A stretch of 64,000 bases of DNA, from contig JABCZC010000006.1 of assembly GCA_013289875.1 (NCBI GenBank), positions 1 to 64,000 on the forward strand. The letters are read 5' to 3'. Both the position numbers and the translations under genes were made by a program. The notes beneath the pieces are model-generated. The model saw nothing but the letters and a program-made list of their open reading frames with translations. It made no database searches and was not told where the DNA came from. How positions within the stretch are numbered: position 1 is the stretch's first letter; every line of letters begins with the position of its first letter. This document shows, one piece after another, positions 1 to 9,900 of the stretch. This DNA comes from Acidobacteriota bacterium (GTDB taxonomy: Bacteria; Acidobacteriota; Terriglobia; Terriglobales; Acidobacteriaceae).

Positions 1-1
1 G

Positions 2-40
2 CAGGCGCAGCAGGAGAGCTCGGTGCAGGTGGTCGGCTAG
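2..40 (+). CDS. 3' end of an upstream gene (partial)
   Basis: One plus-strand frame reads QAQQESSVQVVG and stops at a TAG at 38-40, 34 bases before the permease start. The short tail and tight spacing fit the last residues of an upstream gene in the same operon. Twelve residues are too few to identify a family, and a chance open frame cannot be excluded. Confidence 0.3.
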   Translation, partial: QAQQESSVQVVG

Positions 41-74
41 TCCAAAGCGGGTATTTTCGGGCTGGAGGCAGCCG

Positions 75-1514
75 TTGGCAAAAATCGGGCCAAAAATCGG
101 CGGTGGCGCCAATCACACATCGAGTCTCAAGCGCGTACTGGGGCGCGGAGACCTGATTCTGCTGTTCATTGTTGCGGTCGCAAACCTCAACATGGTGCCG
201 CCCATCTCTGCCTCCGGACCGATCACTCTGTGGCTATGGGTGGCTGCCCTGCTCTTCTATTTCTGGCCCCAAGGAGCGGCCGTCACCGAGCTCTCGCAGA
301 AATGGCCGGGCGAAGGCGGCATCTATCTTTGGGCCAAGCGCAGTTTCGGCGAGCAGCACGGATTCTTCGCCGGATGGTGCTACTGGCTCTCGAATGTCTT
401 CTACCTGCCGACGGTCGTGCTTTCCTGCATCGGTGTTGGCCTCTATGTCTTCGGGCCGAACATCCAGGCGCTGGAGCATAATCCGTACTTCACCTCCAGC
501 CTGGCCATCGGGATTCTCCTCTTTCTGCTGACCCTCAACATTCGCGGGCTCTCTCTCGGCAAGTGGATCAACAACCTCGGCGGCGTGGGCACAGTGGGTG
601 GAGGGGCGGTGGTCATTCTGCTGGCCGCGCTCACGCTGCATCACCACGGCTCTGCGCTGCACCGCGCCGATCTGCACGTGGAGTTTCATGACTGGCGCTT
701 GTTCGCGGTCTTCGGAACGATCTGCTACAGCCTGGTCGGACTCGATCTCGCGTCGATCATGGGCGATGAGATTCGCGAGCCGAAGAAAAATCTACCTATT
801 GCTATCTTCTGGGGCGGTCTGGCGGCGGCGATTATCTATCTCGGAACGACGAGCGCCATGCTGATTGCCGTGCCGCACGAGGAGATCGGCATCCTCTCCG
901 GCATTCTGCAGGCGATTAATGTGATGGCGCGGCATAACGGGCTGTTGTTCATCGTTGCCCCGCTGGCGTTTCTGGAGTGCATCGCGATTCTCGGCACGGC
1001 CTCGGCCTGGTTCAGCGGCGCGGCGCGGCTACCGTTTGTCGCCGGCATCGATCGCTACCTGCCGCCGGTCATCGGAAAGATTCATCCCCGCTACAAAACT
1101 CCCTACGTCAGCCTGATCGTCTATGCCGTGCTGTCGTCACTCCTCACGTTGATGAGCTTTCTTGGCGTTTCGGTCGGCGAGGCGTATCTCACTCTGCTCG
1201 ATCTTGCCGTGATCCTGCAATTGCTGCCAACCTGCTATCTCTTCGGCTCGCTGCTCAAGCACACGCTCGACGGGAAAAGCAGGCTGAACGCGTCGAAACC
1301 TTACCTGCTGGCGAACGGAGTGGGCGGACTGCTCGCAGCCACAGTTGGGTTGATCGTAGCGTTCATCCCGTCACGCCAGGTAAATTCAATCTGGCTGTAT
1401 GAGATCAAGCTGATCGCCGGCTGTGTGCTGGTCTTTGGGTCGGCGTATCTCTTCTATCGCAACTCGCTTAAGACTGCGCCGATGGTCGAACCGCTGGCGG
1501 AGACTGCGCTCTAA
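75..1514 (+). CDS. APC-superfamily amino acid / polyamine permease
   Basis: A 479-aa integral membrane protein with about 12 hydrophobic segments. The first helix follows a short basic N-terminus (KRVLGRGDLILLF), and the helix 1-3 region with ELSQKWPGEGGIYLWAKRSFG is the conserved APC-family core (glycine-rich substrate loop, then the 'P-x-x-GG-x-Y-x-W' motif). Such permeases move amino acids or polyamines across the inner membrane by proton symport or exchange. The start is TTG, with GGAGG seven bases upstream. It lies 11 bases before an aldehyde dehydrogenase and an omega-aminotransferase on the same strand, so GABA, beta-alanine or putrescine are the likeliest substrates. That specificity is inferred from neighbours only. 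Confidence 0.8.
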   Translation: MAKIGPKIGGGANHTSSLKRVLGRGDLILLFIVAVANLNMVPPISASGPITLWLWVAALLFYFWPQGAAVTELSQKWPGEGGIYLWAKRSFGEQHGFFAGWCYWLSNVFYLPTVVLSCIGVGLYVFGPNIQALEHNPYFTSSLAIGILLFLLTLNIRGLSLGKWINNLGGVGTVGGGAVVILLAALTLHHHGSALHRADLHVEFHDWRLFAVFGTICYSLVGLDLASIMGDEIREPKKNLPIAIFWGGLAAAIIYLGTTSAMLIAVPHEEIGILSGILQAINVMARHNGLLFIVAPLAFLECIAILGTASAWFSGAARLPFVAGIDRYLPPVIGKIHPRYKTPYVSLIVYAVLSSLLTLMSFLGVSVGEAYLTLLDLAVILQLLPTCYLFGSLLKHTLDGKSRLNASKPYLLANGVGGLLAATVGLIVAFIPSRQVNSIWLYEIKLIAGCVLVFGSAYLFYRNSLKTAPMVEPLAETAL

Positions 1515-1525
1515 AGGATTTTCAT

Positions 1526-2998
1526 ATGTCTGTTACGCAAAGCAAGCCGGAAGCCATGTTTATCAACGGAGAGTGGACCGAAGGCTCGTCGAGCAATCGC
1601 ATCCCGGTCTGCGATCCGTCCAGCGAAGAAGTCATCGCCGAGATTCCCGACGCGAGCGTCGCGGATGTGGACGCCGCTGTTGCCGCCGCGCGCCACGCTT
1701 TCGACCAGGGCGGCTGGCCGCAGACAACGGCGCAGGAGCGCGGACGCATTCTGTTTCGCATCGCCGAGAAGATTCGCGCCGAGGCTCCGCAGCTTGCCGA
1801 ACTCGAATCGCGCAACACCGGCAAACCCATTGTTGAGGCAGAGTTCGATATCGCCGACGCGGCTACTTGCTTTGAGTATTACGGTGGGCTGGCCACGAAG
1901 GTTTCCGGCCTGGTCAATCCTGTGCCGGACAATGCGCTGAGCCTTTCGCTCAAGGAGCCGGTTGGCGTGGCGGGACAGATCATCCCCTGGAACTATCCGC
2001 TGCTAATGGCCGCTTGGAAACTTGCGCCAGCGCTGGCCGCCGGCTGCGCCTGTGTGTTGAAGCCCGCTGAGCAGACGCCGTTGACTGCGCTCAAACTCGC
2101 GGGATGGCTCGGCGAATGCGGTGTGCCTCCGGGCGTGATCAACATTGTCACCGGCCTCGGAGAAACGGCCGGTGCGCGCATCGTCGAGCATCCACACGTG
2201 GACAAGATCGCCTTTACAGGATCTGCCGCTGTCGGCAAGCTCATCATGAAGTCGGCAGCGGACACGCTCAAGCGCGTAACGCTGGAACTGGGTGGCAAGT
2301 CGCCGAATATTTTCTTTGCCGATGCCGACTTCGAGGCGGCGATCGACGGCGCTCTCTTCGGAGTCTTCATCAACCAGGGCGAAGTCTGTTCGGCGGGCAG
2401 TCGCGTTCTCGTCGAGCGATCGATATATCCGAAGTTTGTCGAAGCCATGACGGAAAAGGCGCGTTCTATCAAGCTCGGCCCCCCGCTGGATCGCGACACA
2501 AAGATGGGGCCGCTCGTCAGCCGTGAACAGTACGACCGCGTCTGCAAATATCAGGAGATCGGCAAGTCCGAAGCGAAGGTGGCGATCGGCGGCGGACAAC
2601 CCGCGTCCTTCGGGCGTGGCTACTACGTTGAGCCGACCATCTTTTATGACGTCGACAACTCTGCCCGCATCGCCCGCGAGGAAATCTTCGGACCCGTTGC
2701 TGCCGTCATTCCCTTCGACGATGAGGCCGACGCGTTGAAGATCGCCAACGACACGCCCTTTGGCCTCGCCGCTGCCGTGTGGTCGCGTGACATCTATCGC
2801 GCATTGCGAATGGTGAAGGCGATTCGCGCCGGCATCGTGTGGGTGAATCACATGCAACCGACGTATGTCGAAGCGCCGTGGGGCGGTTACAAACAGTCTG
2901 GATTCGGCAGGGAGCTCGGCGTTCATGGCATCGACGAGTATCTCGAAACCAAGCAGGTTCACATCAATCTCAACGAGCAGCCGATTGGCTGGTATTAG
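1526..2998 (+). CDS. NAD(P)-dependent aldehyde dehydrogenase (aminoaldehyde / betaine-aldehyde type)
   Basis: At 490 aa this has the full length of the ALDH superfamily. The glutamate motif LELGGKSPN lies near residue 255 and the catalytic cysteine in NQGEVCSAGSRV near 287. The closing region NHMQPTYVEAPWGGYKQSG is typical of betaine-aldehyde and gamma-aminobutyraldehyde dehydrogenases (PuuC/BADH-like). It would oxidise an aminoaldehyde to an omega-amino acid in the cytoplasm. The ATG at 1526 follows AAAGGA, 11 bases after the permease stop. The next gene is a class III aminotransferase that could take the product, so a polyamine or diamine route fits. The exact substrate cannot be read from sequence. 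Confidence 0.87.
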   Translation: MSVTQSKPEAMFINGEWTEGSSSNRIPVCDPSSEEVIAEIPDASVADVDAAVAAARHAFDQGGWPQTTAQERGRILFRIAEKIRAEAPQLAELESRNTGKPIVEAEFDIADAATCFEYYGGLATKVSGLVNPVPDNALSLSLKEPVGVAGQIIPWNYPLLMAAWKLAPALAAGCACVLKPAEQTPLTALKLAGWLGECGVPPGVINIVTGLGETAGARIVEHPHVDKIAFTGSAAVGKLIMKSAADTLKRVTLELGGKSPNIFFADADFEAAIDGALFGVFINQGEVCSAGSRVLVERSIYPKFVEAMTEKARSIKLGPPLDRDTKMGPLVSREQYDRVCKYQEIGKSEAKVAIGGGQPASFGRGYYVEPTIFYDVDNSARIAREEIFGPVAAVIPFDDEADALKIANDTPFGLAAAVWSRDIYRALRMVKAIRAGIVWVNHMQPTYVEAPWGGYKQSGFGRELGVHGIDEYLETKQVHINLNEQPIGWY

Positions 2999-3020
2999 AG
3001 CAGTTAGGTTCAAGAGCGAT

Positions 3021-4382
3021 ATGTCCACGATCAAACTTAAAACAGAAATTCCCGGACCCAAATCGCGCGCGCTCACCGAACGCCGCGCGCAGGCTGTTCC
3101 ACGCGGCGTGTATGCGTCTGCCCCGCTCTTTATCCGTCACGCCGAAAACGCGACTCTTGAAGATGTGGACGGCAATCGCATCATCGATCTGGCTGGCGGC
3201 ATTGGAACTAATAATGTCGGCAATCGCAATCTTCGTGTGCTGCAGGCCCTGCGCACGCAGCTCGATGCTTTTCTCCACCTCTGCTTTTCGGTCACCGGAT
3301 ACGAAGGCTATGTGGAGCTAGCGGAGAGGCTCAATGCTCTGACTCCGGGCAAATTCGCCAAGAAGACCCTCCTCGTGAACAGCGGCGCCGAGGCAGTCGA
3401 GAATGCGGTGAAGATTGCGCGCGCTCACACTGGCCGTCCGGCTGTGCTCTGCGTCGAAGACGCCTTTCACGGGCGAACCATGCTGGGCCTCACGCTCACC
3501 AGCAAGACTCAACCGTACAAGCAAAACTTCGGGCCGTTCCTGTCGGACGTTTATCGCATCCCGTTCGGGGTCCCCGCGGATTTACGCCTGCGCAGCCGCG
3601 CCCCGATGAGTCAGGAACAGGTGGAGGAGTTGCTCGATGGTGTTTTCCGTCGCGTTGTCTCCGCCGAATCAATCGCGGCTGTCGTTGTTGAGCCAATACT
3701 CGGCGAGGGCGGTTTCGTCGTGCCACCCGCGGGATTTCTGCCCGCACTGGCCGATATCTGCCACAGGCATGGCATTGTCTTCATTGCGGATGAAGTGCAG
3801 ACCGGCTTCGGTCGCACCGGCGAACTATTTGGGTGCACACATTTCGGCATCGAGCCGGATCTGATTCTTACTGCCAAGTCACTCGGCGGAGGCATGCCCC
3901 TTGCCGCCATCACCGGACGTGCCGAAATCATGGACGCTCCCGGCCCGGGCGGCCTGGGCGGCACCTTCGGGGGTAATCCCGCGTCATGCGCAGCGGCGCT
4001 GGCCGTGATCGAGGAGTTCGCCGACGGAACCCTGCTGGCGCGCGCCCGCTCACTCGGTGAGCGCTTTCAGCAACGGGCATTCAGCTGGCAACGGCAGCAT
4101 GCCTACATCCGTGATGTTCGCGGCGTTGGAGCGATGCAGGCGATCGAATTTGTGCAGGCCGATGGTGCGCCCTATGCAGCCGCTGCGAAAAAGCTCGCGC
4201 AGCACTGTCTTCGCAACGGAGTGCTGATTTTGACCGCCGGCACGTATGACAATGTCATCCGATTGCTGATGCCTCTCACCATCTCAGACGAAGAGTTCAG
4301 CGAAGCCCTTGATGTGATCGAAGGCGGACTCAATGCAGTCGCCACGGAGCTTGACTCGCAAGCGATAGCCGCCGCGCACTGA
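3021..4382 (+). CDS. gabT: Class III PLP aminotransferase, 4-aminobutyrate or omega-amino acid type
   Basis: A fold-type I, class III transaminase of 453 aa. The cofactor region is FIADEVQTGFGRTG (Asp for the pyridine nitrogen) and the Schiff-base lysine is in LTAKSLGGGMP near residue 284. The N-terminal GTNNVGN and VNSGAEAVENAVKIAR motifs match GabT. It would transfer the amino group of GABA (or beta-alanine) to 2-oxoglutarate and give a semialdehyde. The track ORF begins at 2865 inside the dehydrogenase; ATG 3021, 22 bases after that gene's stop, restores the usual GabT length. Semialdehyde dehydrogenases at 4403 and 11622 could use the product. GABA versus beta-alanine specificity is unresolved. 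Confidence 0.82.
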   Translation: MSTIKLKTEIPGPKSRALTERRAQAVPRGVYASAPLFIRHAENATLEDVDGNRIIDLAGGIGTNNVGNRNLRVLQALRTQLDAFLHLCFSVTGYEGYVELAERLNALTPGKFAKKTLLVNSGAEAVENAVKIARAHTGRPAVLCVEDAFHGRTMLGLTLTSKTQPYKQNFGPFLSDVYRIPFGVPADLRLRSRAPMSQEQVEELLDGVFRRVVSAESIAAVVVEPILGEGGFVVPPAGFLPALADICHRHGIVFIADEVQTGFGRTGELFGCTHFGIEPDLILTAKSLGGGMPLAAITGRAEIMDAPGPGGLGGTFGGNPASCAAALAVIEEFADGTLLARARSLGERFQQRAFSWQRQHAYIRDVRGVGAMQAIEFVQADGAPYAAAAKKLAQHCLRNGVLILTAGTYDNVIRLLMPLTISDEEFSEALDVIEGGLNAVATELDSQAIAAAH

Positions 4383-4386
4383 CCTT

Positions 4387-4416
4387 ACTAGAACTTGCGC
4401 GACTAGAACTTGCGCG
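4387..4416. repeat. Perfect 15-bp tandem duplication
   Basis: ACTAGAACTTGCGCG occurs twice head to tail. The second copy holds the last codons and the stop of the minus-strand mmsA; the first copy lies just beyond the stop. It fills most of the 20-base gap between the convergent aminotransferase and dehydrogenase genes. Confidence 0.9.
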
Positions 4417-5893
4417 AATGCTCTTTGGCCCAGCGCTCCACTACGATTTTTTTCTCGGTGTAGAACTCGACCGAGTCTCGGCCCTGCGCATGCATGATCC
4501 CGAAGAAGCTGTCTTTCCAGCCACTGAAGGGGAAGTAGGCCATGGGAGCGGCCACGCCGATGTTGATGCCGATGTTTCCCGCCGGTGCTTCGTAGCGGAA
4601 TCGCCTTGCCGCCGCTCCGCTTGACGTGAAGAGTGAAGCCTGGTTCCCATAGGGGCTGCGTTCCAGGAACGCCAGCGCCTCGTCCAGATCGTTGGCGTGC
4701 ACCAGGCTCAGCACTGGTCCAAAGATTTCGGTGTCCGTCAGCTCACTCGTCGCGGGAACAGCATCGAGGATCGTGGGCTTCACAAAGCTGCCCTGCTCAT
4801 AGCCGGAGATCTTCGCGCCGCGCCCATCGAGCAGCACTTTTGCGCCTTCATCTCTGCCGCGTCCCACCAGCGACTCGATGCGCGACTTGCTCTGCTGCGT
4901 AATTACAGGACCCATCTGCACGCCTTCGTCCAGACCATTGCCGACCTTCAGTTTGCTGGCAGAGTTGGCAATCGCGTCTCTAAAAGTGCGCTGTGCATCC
5001 CCGATGGTGACGGCAACCGACACAGCGAGGCAGCGCTGACCCGCGCAGCCGAAGGCGCTGTCGCTGATGATCTGCGTGGCCATCTCCATATCGGCGTCGG
5101 GCAGAACGATGACATGATTTTTCGCGCCGCCCTGGCACTGCGCGCGCTTGCCGTTGGCTCCAGAGCGAGCATAAACAGCGCGAGCCGCCGGAGTCGATCC
5201 CACGAAGCTCACGGCGCGCACTTTGGGATGATCGATGAGCGTCTCCGCCGCGGTTCGTCCGCCGTTGACCAGATTGATGACGCCTTTCGGCAAGCCGATC
5301 TTCTCAAGCAGGGCAAAAACGCGCTGCATCGTCAGCGGCACGCGTTCGGAGGGCTTCAGGACCAGCGTGTTTCCTGTGGCTATGGCGTAGGGCAGGAACC
5401 AGAACGGGATCATACCGGGGAAATTCGACGGCGTAATTACTGCGACTACTCCCAACGGTTGCCGGATCATGACCTCGTCGATGCCGCGAGCGACATCTTC
5501 AAGGTTGAAGCCCTGCATCATCATGGGAATTCCGCAGGCCACCTCGACATTTTCGATCGCGCGGCGAAACTCGGCCCTGGACTCGGTGAGGGTTTTCCCG
5601 TTTTCGCGCGTAATGACGCGGCTGAGCTCGTCGATGTTTTCTTCGAGCAGCATTTTCAGTTTGAACAACGGCTGAATCCGGTCCTCGGGAGGAGTTCTGC
5701 GCCACGCCGGGAAGGCGGCTGCAGCCGCTTCTACGGCCTTATTCACCTCTTCCGCGCCGGATAGAGGCACCCGGGCGAGAACATCGCCAGTCGCTGGATT
5801 GGGAACGTCCAGCCACTCGGTTGCTGTGGACTCAATCCACTCGCCATTGACGTACTGCGGCAATTGAAGCGGGGTTGCGACTGCCGTGCTCAT
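4403..5893 (-). CDS. mmsA: Methylmalonate-/malonate-semialdehyde dehydrogenase (CoA-acylating)
   Basis: A 496-aa member of the ALDH superfamily in the MmsA/IolA branch. The catalytic cysteine is in [11 protein letters not shown] near residue 286. The C-terminal run [21 protein letters not shown] and the motif [13 protein letters not shown] are hallmarks of this branch, which makes acyl-CoA rather than a free acid. It would convert malonate or methylmalonate semialdehyde to acetyl- or propionyl-CoA. The track ORF extends to 5959, but ATG 5893 has AGGGAG upstream and gives the normal family length. It is divergent from the MerR/XRE/cupin regulator, with 133 bases between the two starts, and convergent with the aminotransferase. 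That suggests the regulator controls it and that the pathway takes in beta-alanine as well as GABA. Confidence 0.88.
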   Translation of the reverse strand: MSTAVATPLQLPQYVNGEWIESTATEWLDVPNPATGDVLARVPLSGAEEVNKAVEAAAAAFPAWRRTPPEDRIQPLFKLKMLLEENIDELSRVITRENGKTLTESRAEFRRAIENVEVACGIPMMMQGFNLEDVARGIDEVMIRQPLGVVAVITPSNFPGMIPFWFLPYAIATGNTLVLKPSERVPLTMQRVFALLEKIGLPKGVINLVNGGRTAAETLIDHPKVRAVSFVGSTPAARAVYARSGANGKRAQCQGGAKNHVIVLPDADMEMATQIISDSAFGCAGQRCLAVSVAVTIGDAQRTFRDAIANSASKLKVGNGLDEGVQMGPVITQQSKSRIESLVGRGRDEGAKVLLDGRGAKISGYEQGSFVKPTILDAVPATSELTDTEIFGPVLSLVHANDLDEALAFLERSPYGNQASLFTSSGAAARRFRYEAPAGNIGINIGVAAPMAYFPFSGWKDSFFGIMHAQGRDSVEFYTEKKIVVERWAKEHSRKF

Positions 5894-6026
5894 AATGAAC
5901 TCCCTGCTCGAACAGAATGACTGCGAAACTAAAAGCCTACAGAAAAGATGCAATGCCAATCAAATATTGCCCTTCGTCTCCCGGGCTGCTACAAAGATAC
6001 TTTTGAGTGCTTTGCCTGGCTGCCGG

Positions 6027-6875
6027 ATGCCGAAGAACGCCACCCATCAAAAATCGTCGAGCAGGAGCAATCTGTCCTTTCGCATCTCCGAGGTTTCGAA
6101 GATGCTGAGTGTCAGCTCGTCGACCCTGCGCCAGTGGGAGAATGCCGGGTTGACGCATCCGAAGCGCACCAAGAGCGGGTATCGCACCTACACGCGCGAA
6201 GAGGTTGAGCGGCTGAAGTCGATCCAGCATCTGCGCTTTGAAAAGAATCTGAATGTTGACGCCATCCGCCACTTGATGGGCAGTGCGGCGCGGCGTGCTT
6301 CAACTAACGGCGCGGGGCGGTCTGCAAACGGGACGAACGTCGTGCCTATCGGCAACAGATTGCGCAAGCTGCGCAGAGAGCGCTCGATGACGCTCGCAGA
6401 GGCTGCCCGGGGAACTGATCTGTCCGTAAGCTTCCTCAGCTGCCTGGAACGCGGCCAGGTACACGCTTCGGTTGCCGCGCTGCAGCGGTTGGCGGTTTTC
6501 TATAAGACGAACGTGCTCTCGTTCTTTGGTGGCGCAGAGCAGTCAGGCAAGCTGGTGCGGCCCGGCCAGCGCATCGAGCTTTCGAGCGAACCGGGAGTTC
6601 ACCTTGAGCTGCTTGCCTTCGGCTCGACGGCGATGGAACCACACCTTTTTCGATTGGCACCCGGAACATCGAGCGGCGGCTCGTATCATCACGAGGGCGA
6701 GGAGTTCATTTTCGTCGTTAGCGGCAGCTGCGATGTGTGGCTGGATGAAGTCGAGCACTATCAGCTTTGCACCGGCGACAGCCTCTATTTTTCCAGCTCG
6801 CAGACCCATCGCTGGAGCAATCCCTACAAACAGCAGGCGGTGTTGCTGTGGATCAACACGCCTCCGACATTTTGA
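6027..6875 (+). CDS. Transcriptional regulator: MerR-type HTH + XRE-type HTH + cupin
   Basis: Three domains are visible in 282 aa. Residues ~15-80 are a MerR winged helix (FRISEVSKMLSVSSSTLRQW, then GYRTYTREEVERLKSI). Residues ~107-160 are an XRE helix-turn-helix (IGNRLRKLRRERSMTLAEAA...LSCLERGQ). Residues ~212-282 are a cupin_2 barrel with YHHEGEEFIFVVSG and ending LLWINTPPTF. The XRE-cupin half matches the layout of PuuR, the putrescine-responsive repressor, whose C-terminus is also TPTTF-like. The start is taken as ATG 6027, because the track start at 5886 overlaps the divergent mmsA; no strong Shine-Dalgarno precedes it. It probably controls the flanking amine-catabolism genes in response to a small amine or amino acid. 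Ligand and operator are inferred. Confidence 0.85.
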   Translation: MPKNATHQKSSSRSNLSFRISEVSKMLSVSSSTLRQWENAGLTHPKRTKSGYRTYTREEVERLKSIQHLRFEKNLNVDAIRHLMGSAARRASTNGAGRSANGTNVVPIGNRLRKLRRERSMTLAEAARGTDLSVSFLSCLERGQVHASVAALQRLAVFYKTNVLSFFGGAEQSGKLVRPGQRIELSSEPGVHLELLAFGSTAMEPHLFRLAPGTSSGGSYHHEGEEFIFVVSGSCDVWLDEVEHYQLCTGDSLYFSSSQTHRWSNPYKQQAVLLWINTPPTF

Positions 6876-6899
6876 GGCAGAGTAAGGTCTCTGTGCCTC
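6874..6899. terminator. Possible bidirectional hairpin between convergent genes
   Basis: GAGGCAGAG can pair with CTC(TG)TGCCTC, nine base pairs with a two-base bulge, at the junction of the regulator and the oppositely oriented TonB receptor. No T-tract follows, so function as an intrinsic terminator is uncertain. Confidence 0.3.
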
Positions 6900-6929
6900 T
6901 ATGAGTACTGGCGCCTGGACGCGCAGTCC

Positions 6930-9900
6930 CTACATCCTGAAGCGAAGGGCCAGCTGGATCTGGCGCGGATCGCGGGCACGCGTGATTTCGCCGAACAGCC
7001 CGCCGGCCACCGGCGTTCCGTTGGGATTCGTACTGTAGTCAAACTGCGCATCTCCCAACTGGCCGTCAGGGTTCAGGAATTGCGTGTGATTAAAGATGTT
7101 GAATACCTGGAAGACAAACTGAATTGTCCCTCTGTCACCGACAGGGGTTAGTTTCTGCACCGCCAGGTCCGTATCGGCGATCCCCGGCCCGCAGCAGATG
7201 CTGCGCGGCGCATTGCCGGCCGAGCCCAGAGCGGGAACAGCGAAGATCGAAGGATTGAAGTAGTAGCCGGTCGAGCCGTTTAACGGCGTGCGTGGATTGC
7301 GGTGCGTAAAGGGCAGGACCTGATCGGGCCGGCCTGGGTTCTCGAAGTCGGCGCTGCCTTGCAGTTCCTGATCGAGGTTGGAGTCGAAGCGAATCGGGAA
7401 ACCTGACTGGAGAGTGAGAATCCCAGAGGTCTGCCAGCCATCAAGCATTACGCCGCGTGCCCCTGAATACTTCGGCACGGGCAGATCCCACACGCCGCTG
7501 AATACGAAGCGGTTGCGGGCATCGTAGAGTGAGAGCGCGCGATCGCGTGCGAAATCCAGAGGATCGAGGCTCTGCTCGAAACTGGACGCATCGTCCACCG
7601 ATTTACTCCACGTGTAGGCGGCCAGGAATTGCAATCCGTGGGAAAAGCGCTTTTCCAGCGATGCCTGCAGCGAGTTGTACGCAGAGTTGGCGACCACATT
7701 CTGCGCGAAGATGCTGGAGAAGACCGGCACGCCGTCCGGTGGGCAATTCGCGCCGGAGATGGGATCGCAATACGGCGAAGAATATTGGCGCAGGCCGACC
7801 AGTGTAATCGGGCTCTGCACCACAGTTCCGCCTGGGATGAACGATGTCGATCCATAGGGAAGATGCAGTCCCTGCGGCGCGATCGTCTCTCCGCCTGGGA
7901 TTATGTATTCGGAATCTTCGCCGTAAGGCCCGCAGTTATAGCTCGAGTCGTTGTTGTAGGCGGATGTTGCGATTAGATCGAGACACGTCTGAGGATTGCC
8001 ATGGTTTAAGTCATAAGTCGCCAGCAGACGATGTCCCTGCGAACCGACATACCCCAGGGTCATGACCAGGTTCGTGGCCAATTGCTGCTGGATCTGAAGG
8101 TTGTACTGTACCGTGTATTGCGTTCTTAGATTAGGCTCAAGCTCACCGAACATGAGAATGGGCCGGAAGGCAGACCAGTCCACCGGCTGACCGCGCTTCG
8201 GCTCGAGAAAGCCATTGAAGGCGTTGGGGCTGACGGTGCCGGATTGACTGACGAAGGGAGTTTGAAACAGCGGCGCCGACAAACTGTTGCTGCCGCCGAA
8301 CGGTGGTTCACCCTGGAACTGCTCAAGAACTAACTGCTCCATGGGGTTGTAGAAGATGCCGAAGCCGGAGCGAACCACCAGCTTGCCCTGAAAGCTCTCC
8401 GGACTCCAAGCCATGCCGATCCGCGGCGCGAAAGCCTTGTAGTAAGTTGCGGTCAATCCGGCCGGAATGCCCTTGTCTCCGGGAACCACGAGCCCCAGCG
8501 GGAAGACAGACTCGTTCGCACTGCCCGGGCCGCAGTCAGCCGTGTCCGTACCGAGGGTCGCCTGGCTTTCGGCAGACAGCTGGCACGGAAAGATGGTGTC
8601 TGCTTGTCCGGCGCGGAAGGTCTGGACGCGGTGCGATACATCGGCGAGCGGCTGGTTCAGCTCCCAGCGCAGGCCGTAGTTGAGGGTGAGGGTTGGAGAA
8701 ATTTTGAAGCTGTCCTGTGCGAAAAGGTAGAGCGCGTTGGCGCGAATATTCTCCGTTTGCGGCGAGCCCTGCGAATAGCTGTCGGGCAGGCCGAGGTAGT
8801 AATTGCCGAACAGGTTCGACGCACCCAGGTCGTTTTCGCTCCCGCCACTGTATCCGTAAAAGCCGTTCAGGTTGTAATAAAGGGTCTGATCGAATCGCTG
8901 GTTGCGGAAGTCAACGCCAAACTTCAGGGAATGTCTTCCGATCGTCTTGGAGAAGTTATCCATGAAGGAGTAGGTATTTCCCGTCTGCGGCAGCTCGCCT
9001 TCGCTGTCGTTGCCGATCGTGAACCCGCCGCTGATGCTGATGTAAGGAAGACCTTCGCGAGCCGCGGTCAGGCCAGGTGTAATCCCAAGCTTGGGATTGT
9101 TTGGAATCGGCGTTGCATTGCCGGAATTATCGTAGGAATTGAGCGGCGTGTCGGTGTTTCCGTTGAAGCAGAAGGCCGCTGCAACTCCTGTACAGGAGGC
9201 GGTCACCAGATTCGTTCGTTGTGGATGTAGGAAGGTCATCTGGCCTTCGCGATAGTAGGTCACGCGCGCTTCGTTCTGCGTCGTAGGACTTATCGTCCAG
9301 GTTTCCGCGATATTGATCTGCTGATTCCGAGTGGCGTCGTTGCTGCCAAATCCGGGCAGAAGATTGGGGATTTCCGCCTGGAAGCGGGTGAATGGATTTT
9401 CCTCGAAGTCATCGTCAACGTAGTAGTAGCCTGTCAACGTATTCTTTTCGTTGAATGTGTGATCGATGCGCACCGTACCCTGGTTCTCACGCGCATGCTG
9501 ATTGGGCGCGCCCTCAAACTCATCGCCGGCTACGTTTGGATACGGCACATAATTGTCGACAACATTCGCTGCGACCGGGTCGAAGCAGGCAGTGGGTATT
9601 ACGTTACCCGGAAATACCCCGCTCCACGGTGCGGCATTGCCCTGCGCGACACTCACCGGATTCGGGGGAGTGCCGCCCTCGCCGGAAATGGCGGCGGCGC
9701 AGCCCGCCCGATTCTGCAGAATCGAGGCAACGGTGGCATCGGTCAGGTTGCCGGAAAACGGCGACGAGTCGTTGAAGATGCCGTCGCGCTCCTGTTGGGT
9801 AGGCACTTGCACGCGGTCGGAGCTGATGCCTTTGACAAGCTGCCGTCCTTCATAGGAAACAAAGTAGAAGGTCTTGTTTTTGCGGATGGGGCCGCCGATG

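Noticed and set aside
4697-5764. 355-aa plus-strand ORF antisense to mmsA
   Set aside because: Mirror frame of a clear aldehyde dehydrogenase; no domain or ribosome-binding site.
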